From: Fomitopsis serialis
Taxonomy: Eukaryota > Basidiomycota > Agaricomycetes > Polyporales > Fomitopsidaceae
Direction of reading: 5' to 3'
DNA length: 43,940 bases
NCBI RefSeq assembly: GCF_022376445.1
Contig: NW_025955292.1
Location: 1 to 43,940, forward strand
Below the pieces are notes generated by a model. It was not told the DNA's origin. It saw only the letters and a program-made list of their open reading frames with translations, and searched no databases. Below, in pieces: positions 36,318-43,940 of this stretch (position 1 is the first letter of the stretch; each line of letters begins with the position of its first letter). The position numbers and the translations under genes were made by a program.

Positions 36318-38637
36318 TCATTCCGTAATATCGGACAGTCTGCTAGTTCTGAGGGCCCGCAGCGGAGGAAGCACAGGCGCATTTCCCTTTTGCTCAGCAT
36401 AGGTTTGCGCAGGAGAAAGCGGATCCCCAGGGGTGAACAGGAATCCACGCTCTATGTCAGCGAAGAGCGCAGATATGGGTGTCTGCGCGACGGCGGTGGC
36501 ACGCTGAACGGCGCTGGGTGGACGGTCAGGCGTCGCTGGATCGCTCGTAACATCGATCTTTGGCGCGGCGGTTGGAGGGCACGCAGTCTGCTGTGGGCTC
36601 GGAGGTAGTGGTACGTCGGTAGGTGGGAGTGCCGGTGCTGCATCCTGATGCGGGCTGGGAGGCAAAGGAACCTCTGTTGGCTGCGTCGCGCTCTGGGGCA
36701 CTTCGTCGCCACCCTCGCGTTTGTTCTCCTTGCTTTCTGCAGCTGCAGTTGTCGCGTCGCGGGAGCCTGATGGCGCATGTCCTCCGCGTTTAGGTGGTAG
36801 GGTCTTGTCGCTGCGTCCCTTTTGAGCCGTCGTACTTCCATGGGACACGCCCGCGCGCTGTGTGGCTTCAGCTTTCGGGATCGGTTTCGCCCTCTCGTTA
36901 GCCTTCGGAACGGCAGGCTTTACCTGCCTGGTCTTTGGCACAACGGCGACCTTGGCTGGAACGCCACCGCGAGGCTCCGCACTGCGAGACCGCTTAGCGG
37001 GTCCAAGCGGTGCCTGCGGTTTGCGTTCAGCGTTGTCACCTCCACGTTTAACTTCTGGTACAGCGGCAGGTTGTGGCTCTGGTTCTGGCGGCAGCACACG
37101 CGGTACCCGCCTCGCACCACCGACGACGCGATGGGGTCTCTCCGCCACTTCCTGTCGCGAGGGAGGCATCGCCGCCATACTTGATACAGGGCGTATCGGA
37201 CCCGTTCTGCTGCGGCCGGGTGGTTCCTGCGGTACATCCTGCCGAACCACAGGTCTCCTCGGCCCCGACGTGCTGCCCTGCGCTTGCGGGCGGAAGGGAC
37301 CCGAATCTACTTGTCGAGATGCCGTCGTCGATGTCGATGTCGCGGAACGTGACGGAGCTTCAGCTGGAGTGGACTGGAACAACCTGTCATCGCTAGAGTC
37401 CTTGGTGATCCCTTGAACGCGGCCCTTGCCCATATCGCCTGCCGCGCCGATGTTCGCACCACTTCTGCTGGGGACAATGGATGGGGGAGGCATATCCGTC
37501 CTACCAGCTGCAGAACGACCCGATGGTGCAGCGACATGTCTTCTTTCTCCCGAGATCTGCCTCTGCCGGGCTATCGCAGTAGATTGTGCGGTTGACCCAG
37601 CAAGATCTGACGAAGACGCGGATCGCATGTGCACCCGACTCGTTGGAACCGCCTGCGTAGACGAACCCCCGGCCGTAGACTTCAAGGCCGATGTCGAAGA
37701 CGAAAATTGTAACGGTGGCAGTTTGCCGTCGTTGGAGCGGGTAGACTGTGCAGACGGGGGACGGCTTTGTGGATTAGACGGTATCGCTATAGGTTTGGGC
37801 TTGATGTCTAGATATTTCTTCATAGTCGGTGTGAGAGGTTGTGTGAATCTAGCGTCGTGATTGTCAACAAAGTTAGTTCCGAAGATGGGAGAGCGCACTC
37901 ACTTGTCTACCCTCGACGGCAGCACAAGCTTGTACGCCTCGAAAACCTTCCGCCCTACTTTCCTCACGTCCGCACTGGCGTCCGTCGCAGTTGCCCTGAT
38001 GATGATCTCAATCTCCCGCGCCCGCGGCTCCTTCTCTAAATCCGGAGTGTTCAAGCTGTTCAGGCAGGCCAGCGCGCATTCCGCGACGCTCAGGCGCAGC
38101 GAGACAGACTTGTCCTTCACCGACTCGACGAAGTACGACAAGACCGACGGAGACTGGGAATACTCGATAACAGTGAGCAAACACTGCCGCGCGCGATACT
38201 GGAAGACTTTGTTGGGGCGGGTGCACAGGCCGAGGAGCGTCGGGAGGAAGAGGGGCATCAGGCCTTCGAAGGCAGGGCCTATGTTCGTGACGAGGACGGT
38301 GAAGAAATCGATGGCTGCGCCGGACAACCGAGAGCGTTCGGAGTTCACAGCGGTGGTGAGGGAGCGCGACATCGGACGCACGGACACGACGGTTTCCTGA
38401 GGCCACATGGTGGCGTTGCCCCTCAAAAGGGAGCTAAATGTAAGCAGTGCATACAGAATGCCATCCCAGGTCTCCTCTGACTCGGTTACGGATAACGGAT
38501 CGCGCAAGGCGTCCAGTTGTTGCGCATACGCGGCAGGAGTCTGGCACTGATCAGTCGAATGCGTCAGTATTTCACTGAGAACTGGGCAATGTGTGCGGTA
38601 ATACCTTGATGGCGTTTGGGGGTGGTTTGGGAGCCAT
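36318..38637 (-). CDS. CLASP-type TOG-domain protein (735 aa)
   Basis: Three exons: 38637-38605 (MAPKPPPNAIK), 38546-37903 and 37848-36318. Exon 2 encodes one helical-repeat domain of CLASP_N/TOG type (about residues 25-226). It has paired helices such as SGAAIDFFTVLVTNIGPAFE, LMPLFLPTLLGLCTRPNKVF, YRARQCLLTVIEY, and SVAECALACLNSL followed by the ADVRKVGRKVFEAYKLVLPS repeat end. The remaining ~510 residues are Ser/Pro/Arg-rich and disordered, with basic patches, and end in ADIERGFLFTPGDPLSP and RTSRLSDITE. CLASP proteins bind tubulin through TOG domains and stabilise microtubules. A single TOG plus basic tail is shorter than typical Stu1/CLASP, so a family member rather than the canonical orthologue is possible. 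Lies next to CLIP-170, a known CLASP partner. Confidence 0.7.
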
Positions 38638-39504
38638 GGGCAAGTTGACCGTCGTGGAGGATGAGGTTAGTGTTCAAGTCGTCGCGTAACGTCCACATGG
38701 CGAACCCAACCGTGGCCTCATGTTCCACGTGATCGTGTTGTGGCTTACCGCGTCTGATCGGCGCTCGACGCTCTCCTCGTCTCTCCCCTTCGGCACTCTG
38801 CTCAACTCGAGGATCAGACGATTTGACGCAACAAAAGAGGGTCCCTGCAGTGACTTATGCTACATATCTCATTGATTTGAAAATAGCTACCGTTAGGGGC
38901 CTTGCGCCCGCTCAATCTCACTTCCGCTAGGCCAAATGCACTGTCTGAGTAGATTCTGAAGTCGAGGCGAGGGCGCAAGTTCCTCGTATTCGTTATGAGT
39001 TCAACGGATCCGGGGCGCTCATTCTCTCACTTCTTTGCATGCATACGTCAACAGCTGCTCTGGTTATAAGCAATCGTATTTCAGTACCTGTACCTGTCCA
39101 AGGCCCAAGCTTGGCTATACAAGCGATCAGTCAGATACGTTCCACCGATGTAAGTCGACGTCCTGTATGTAGGTCTCGCAGCTACAGTGGCCTTAGATGC
39201 AGGATTCGAGCCAGGCAGAGCTGGGGATGATGTCTTCTTCTCATGACCATTTGCTCCGCGTTGAGACTCGTATAAGTACACTATTCCGCAACGGCCCCTT
39301 CCCCCAGGACTCAAATACTCGCGCATGTGCTTTGCATAAGTACTCAAAGCAAAGATTATGATACGTCTGACTATGCAACGAATGGTAACGCATGAAGCAC
39401 TGAGCACCTCCCAATCGGTGCCTGTTTTAAGTTCATGAGATGTGAATAGCATGCTTGATAAGTAGCCCGGCGTAGAAATCGACTCTGTACCCACGGCTAT
39501 CGAC
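38638..39504. other. Divergent intergenic region upstream of the TOG-domain and racemase genes
   Basis: 0.87 kb holding the two promoters. I see no gene. A TATA-like GGTTATAAGC occurs at 39060-39069, too far from the racemase ATG to be confident about. A tRNA T-loop-like string near 39196 did not fold into a tRNA. Confidence 0.4.
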
Positions 39505-40853
39505 ATGGACGTTCACAAGAGGATCTCCGCAGCAAAGGACACGGACATAGTAATCCACACAGTGGACATGCATACGTCTGGCGAAGTTAGTGCTACATTA
39601 TCATATCATAGCTCGCCGCTCGGGTACGCTGACGATGTGATACACGTTCGCAGCCGACCCGCATCGTGGTGTCAGGATATCCTGAGCTCCGTGGTCATAC
39701 CCTACTGCAAAAGAGGGCCTATGCGAAGGAGCAACTGGATCATCTACGCACTAGGTGTGCCCTCATAGATCCCGGATGCGACTAGATGCCGACCAGATCG
39801 TCCTAGGTTGATGTGGGAGCCGAGGGGCCATACAGACATGTACGGAGCGTTGCTGGTACAGACCACGGAGATGACAGAGAGCGGGCATGCGGACATTGGA
39901 GTGCTCTTCATGCACAATGGTGCGTCGAAAATCCGCAGACGAATTGCGTGATCGTGACAGTGGTGTGTACAGAGGGATACTCGACGATGTGCGGACATGG
40001 GACGATTGCCCTCGGGCGATTCTTGATCGACACGCAAGACAGATCGGTCTTCCCTCTGCGCGAGCAGCTGAAGTACGACGCCGAGAAGCGCGAAACGGAG
40101 TTGCGACTGCACGCGCCGTGCGGTGTCGTGCATGTAACAGTGCCGACAGTGATGGATGACGGCAAGGCGCGCTCGGACGAGAGTCGGCCAGTGACGTTCA
40201 TCAGCGTGCCCAGCTTCGCGTCAGCGCGGGACGTATACGTGGACATACCGGAGACCGAGCGCTGGGCAGCTCTCCGCGCGAAGGGTGGAACGCAAGTGCG
40301 CGTTGACGTCGCGTACGGAGGCGCGTTCTATGCCATCGTGGAAGCGACAGAGCTCGGGTTCGAGGGCATCGTAGGCCGCGGGATCTCGTTGCGAGAACTA
40401 GACGAGGCGACGGCGACGCTGAAGAGGCTTTTGGCGGGTCGGCGGGAGCTAGTGAGGCACCCGAGCGAGCCGGAGCTGGAGTACCTGTACGGGGTCATCG
40501 TGACCGACGAAGCAGAGGGCGCACGCCGCAGCGTCGGGCTGTGCTTCTTCGCGGAGCAGGAGGTGGACCGCTCGCCGTGCGGGTCCGGGGTGAGTGCGCG
40601 CGTCGCCGCGGCGGTCGCGGCGGGACGGATGGCGGTGGGGGAGACGGCGCTGTTCGACTCGCCGGTCAGCGTGGGCGGCGGCGACGGCTTCACGGGGACG
40701 GCCGTGGCGGAGGTCGCCGTGGGCGGGGCGGCGGGCGTGCGGGTGGCGGTGGGCGGGCGGGCGTGGTACACGGGGGCGCATGTGTTTGTGTGCGAGGGCG
40801 GCGACGCGCGGGTGGCGGGGTTCCTGTTTCGCGACGCCTTAAGTATGACGTAG
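39505..40853 (+). CDS. Proline racemase family enzyme with two catalytic cysteines (391 aa)
   Basis: Exons 39505-39585, 39654-39754, 39807-39919 and 39973-40853 join in phase. Family landmarks: [16 protein letters not shown] across the first junction, [36 protein letters not shown] (Cys105), [21 protein letters not shown] (Cys301), TGAHVF and a final GFLFRDAL. In this family two Cys act as the acid/base pair of racemases and 4-hydroxyproline 2-epimerases, whereas trans-3-hydroxy-L-proline dehydratases have Thr at the second place. Cys at both positions here argues for racemase or epimerase activity. The exact substrate is not deducible. Soluble, no signal peptide. The start has no upstream in-frame alternative with better context. 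The 3' end is markedly GC-rich (Gly/Ala/Val codons ending in G/C) compared with exon 1. Confidence 0.85.
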
Positions 40854-40979
40854 TATTTTGGGTCCAACCTGGCCATGATGTCATTACCATACTCGGCCGT
40901 ATATAACGCGTCGGCCTGAATGGTCGTCTGCCATCTGCTCACCGACCCCCACCGTACACCACACTCGCATCCGCCAGCC

Positions 40980-41960
40980 ATGTCGTACGCCTCAGTCGCT
41001 GCTCACAACGCCCCACCCCCCTCTGAACAGGTACTTTCACAGCATGTCTCCTCCGTGGCAGCAGCCTAACCTCATCCACCAGCCCCACCCAGACCAGGCT
41101 CTCTTCTCCACAGAGCCGCCCTCCGCGGACAACATCGCGGACGACGCGATCAAGGTCAACGTCGTGGCCCCAGACTTCCGCTCTAATCCCGAGACCACCA
41201 CCTCCATCTCGGGACCGCCTCCCGTAGCAAGTGGTGCACCCAAGTCTGGGCACCACGGTGCAAAGGGCAAGGGCAAGCGGTACCTCCACGAAGCCGAAGA
41301 GGAGGGCTCCTACCTGTATGTGCGCGCCAGGCAGTACATCTTCCAACCTGGTGTCGCGGGTGGTCTTCTCGGGCTCGGTGCGCCGTTTTTGTTCTTCTGC
41401 ATCTCGCTCACCGCTGATGGCCGTCATCCTGCAGTAAACGTCGGTCTCATCTCCTTCGCGGGCTACTCCTTCTACACCAAGCCATCCCTTCGTCGCGACA
41501 CGCGTGCCATCGGTTCCGCCGCTGCCGCGACTCTTCTACTCCTCACCGGCGAGGGCTATGCCGCTGGAAAGTATCGCGAGACCCCCAGAGGTCAGGAGGA
41601 AGAGGCCAAGGCAAAGAAGGAAGGTGCTGCACTGTACCGCTATGCTAGGGAGCACATTCTCCGTCCTGGCGTTCTAGGTGGCCTTGTCGGTGTTGGTAAG
41701 TCGCGTGACCGCATACGTTCATCATACGTGTACTGAACGTCCACGCAGTCAACGCGGGTGTCTTGGGTGCGATCGGATATTACGCATACACTGAGTGGGA
41801 CCGCCCTCGCTGGGATAAACGTCTCGTGTCCGCCGTCTCTGTCGGCCTGTTGACGCTCTGGTCCGGTGAAGGGTGCGTACTTTCCATGCCTTTGTCCGTG
41901 TAGTGGCTCACGTCCCTCTGCAGCTACCTGGCCGAGCGGTACCGGGAGACCAAGCATTAA
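40980..41960 (+). CDS. OM14-like mitochondrial membrane protein (274 aa)
   Basis: Exons 40980-41030, 41083-41695, 41749-41872 and 41924-41960. The first intron is placed as 52 bp because it then has a CTAAC branch site 18 nt before its acceptor. Residues 1-85 are polar. Then come hydrophobic segments at about 110-132 (GVAGGLLGLGAPFLFFCISL), 140-152, 163-175, 208-228 (GVLGGLVGV ... GAIGYYAY) and 240-253. A duplicated element ends each half: LLLLTGEGYAAGKYRET and LTLWSGEGYLAERYRET. Both halves also start with a similar YARxxIxxPGVxGGL stretch, so the protein is an internal duplication. It resembles the OM14 C-terminal domain family of the mitochondrial outer membrane (in yeast a partner of porin and a docking site for cytosolic ribosomes). 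An alternative would be a MICOS Mic26/27 relative. Recognised from memory only. Confidence 0.65.
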
Positions 41961-42398
41961 TGACACGACCGCAAGTGCGCTGTTGCGGAAAATGACCCTT
42001 CAGAATGAGATTCAGCGAATGTGGCACACACGTCCACCCCTCCTTCACATGACCCTGTATGATATCCTCAGTATAGTACATGTACACCTTCGGAAACGTA
42101 TCTTCTTGCATCTCATGCTTGCATTCCTCGCTGGGGGATTGGTGGGACACGGTGTATCGATAAGTGTGGACGAACCAATACCAGTGAGTAGATTCGCCGT
42201 AGCGGTGGGCGGTAAACAGCATACTTGCCATATCTGGCGCACTCGTTGGCCACAAGCGCCCATGACGGGAATGGCCGAAACTCAAAATTTCTGGTCATCT
42301 CGAGTACTCCGCGTAATCGACCCGCGCACTCTCGCACCCGCCCTTGCGCTCGACCCTAGCTGCCCCTCGTCGCTCACACTCAAAAGCACACAGCAGCC
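41961..42398. other. Intergenic region upstream of the eIF3c gene
   Basis: 438 bp with no coding exon seen. Its right end (about 42300-42398) is C-rich (CGCACCCGCCCTTGCG, CTCACACTC) and probably forms the core promoter and 5' leader of the translation-factor gene. Confidence 0.4.
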
Positions 42399-43940
42399 AT
42401 GTCTCGATTCTTCCGCGCAGCCGGCGACAGCGACAGCGACTCCGAGTCGTCCTCCGAGGAGGAGCTCATGTCCAGCGACGATGAGGGCGCACCCTCCGCA
42501 CCCAAGGCCCCCGGAGCCAAGCCAGCCATGTCGCGTTTCCTGCGCACCGCGGGCAGCGATTCCGACTCGTCCGACGATGACGAGAGTGAAAGCGAGGATG
42601 AGAGCGAGAACAGCCAGAATGAGGAGCAAGGGCAGCAGAGGCGGAGCCGTTTTCTGCGGACGGACCTGGATGACGACGCGAGCGACGAGGATGTTACGCG
42701 GGTGGTCAAGAGCGCGAGGGACAAGCGGTTGGAGGAGATGGAGGCGTGCGGGAAGACAATGGACAATGCGCTGAAGATCAACGACTGGGTCGCCATCTCT
42801 AACGGTGCGTCGCAGGCCATCTGCTACGCGCATACAGCCACTCACGAGAAGCAGAGTTTGACAAGCTGGTGCGCATGGTGCAGCGCCAGCAGAACGTCTC
42901 AGAGCCCATCCCGCCTTTCTACATCAAGCAATTGGTCAATCTGGAGGGCGCGCTGAACACGGCGGTGGCGAAGGAGAAGGAATCGAAGAAGAAGATGAAC
43001 GCGAGCAATGCCCGCGCGCTCAACGGAATGAGGCAGAAGGTCAAAAAGGTTGCGAAGGAGTACGAAGTTGACGTCAAGCGCTTCCAGGCGGTCAGTCATT
43101 TCAGAGGTAGTCCACGTCTTCCACTAATCTGCCTGCGTATCACCGTCCTGCGTGATTTCACAGGACCCAGAGGCGTTCGAGCGAGAGTATACCGCGATCG
43201 TGGCGCCTGAGGCACCTCCCCCCGCAGCAAGAGCGAGGACAAGGAGGGCCGCCGAGAGTGAAGACGAGAACGCCGAAGATGATGCGTTTACCACTGTCGG
43301 CAAGGGCGGCAAGGCGATGGCCTTCACGCCAGAAAGCATCTTCAAGAACCTGCAGCTTGTGCAGGAGGCTCGCGGGAAGAAGGTTTGTAGTTCCTCGTTG
43401 GACCTTCAAGTCAGTCGTTTTACCCTTGACACCAGAACACCAACAGGCAAGACCAAATCAGTATCTTGGAGAAGTTGCTTGCCGTCGCTGTGACTTCGTA
43501 CCAGCGCATTCGTGTCCTCCTCACCCTGATCTCCGCGCGTTTCGACTACAACTCTTCCGTCGCGACGCACATGCCCATCGAGCTGTGGGTCAACGCGCAG
43601 GGCGAAGTGGACCAACTGATCGGTATCATTATGCGCGAGCCATTGTACGTGATTCAAGAGATCACGGAAGACTACGACGATCTTGCGGAGCGGACGCCGG
43701 AGACGGAGAAGGACGGCGTTGTGCGCATCCGCGGGAGCATCATCAGCTTCGTGGACCGCCTCGACGACGAGTTCACGAAGAGCCTGCAGAACATCGACCC
43801 GCATGGGACGGAGTATGTTGACAGGCTTAAGGATGAGAAGGGCTTGTACTGCACGATTTGCCGGTCACAAGCGCTGTACGAGAAGAACAACAGCGAAGAC
43901 CCCCTCGGTCGTGTCATCATGCGGCGGTTAGAGCACATTT
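42399..43940 (+). CDS. NIP1: Eukaryotic translation initiation factor 3 subunit c, 3' part outside the window
   Basis: Exons 42399-42804, 42855-43090, 43164-43382 and 43436 to the window edge. The N-terminus MSRFFRAAG, with Ser/Asp/Glu-rich tracts and repeats of SRFLRT, is typical of eIF3c/Nip1, where it binds eIF1 and eIF5. The next part is the conserved domain: [81 protein letters not shown] and [13 protein letters not shown]. The C-terminal PCI domain lies outside. eIF3c is a core subunit of the eIF3 complex in cytosolic 43S preinitiation complexes. The start ATG follows a CAGCAGCC context. Intron 2 may use the GTCAGT donor at 43091; a slightly different donor would change one or two residues. 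Confidence 0.9.

Noticed and set aside
39180..39230. tRNA T-loop-like string (GGATTCGAGCC)
   Set aside because: The surrounding sequence does not form T, anticodon or acceptor stems on either strand.
40980..41960. MICOS Mic26/27 (apolipoprotein O) assignment
   Set aside because: The duplicated GEGY...YRET ends and multiple short hydrophobic segments fit the OM14 C-terminal family better; kept only as an alternative.

Overview
The window looks like nuclear DNA of a filamentous basidiomycete (Agaricomycete). Genes have many short introns (mostly about 38-60 bp, GTRNGT donors, some with CTAAC branch sites). A Plavaka (KDZ-type) transposase gene and a DUF6589 gene are present, both typical of mushroom-forming fungi. 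The housekeeping genes are fungal or eukaryotic (CLIP-170, a CLASP-type TOG protein, mitochondrial bL34, eIF3c). All calls were made by eye from translations and splice signals; no search was run. Species is not determined.

Layout. 1-2008: 5' part of a Ty1/copia element on the minus strand (Gag-like ORF running off the left edge, leader, initiator-Met half-tRNA primer site, one LTR). 2040-2800: purine-rich tandem repeats. 3203-5222: a six-exon gene of unknown function. 5894-9299: a nearly full-length Plavaka transposase with two lesions. 9420-11040: pyrimidine-rich tandem repeats related to the 2.0-2.8 kb block. 11503-22450: a large minus-strand Ser/Thr-rich, internally repetitive coding region, now in several blocks. 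It is interrupted by a 3.07 kb fold-back element with a 9-bp target duplication and by a broken plus-strand gene.

22770-29072: a 6.3 kb element with 168-bp terminal inverted repeats that are about 98% identical. It carries just two genes in tail-to-tail orientation: a DUF6589 protein and a RecQ-like helicase with a C-terminal zinc knuckle. The TIR identity and the intact helicase suggest recent mobility. This is the best candidate for an undescribed mobile system here; DUF6589 could be the nuclease/transposase and the helicase its partner.

31201-43940: gene-dense host DNA. In order: CLIP-170 family +TIP (minus), mitochondrial bL34 (plus), CLASP-type TOG protein (minus), proline racemase family enzyme (plus), OM14-like mitochondrial membrane protein (plus) and the 5' part of eIF3 subunit c (plus, cut by the right edge).

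A second unexpected signal lies in the Ser/Thr-rich region. At least ten short inverted repeats (stems 7-15 bp) recur at the same place in a repeated peptide motif of the form [ST]-[ST]-x(n)-DV. Their arms differ in sequence from copy to copy yet still pair, so pairing seems to have been preserved or regenerated.
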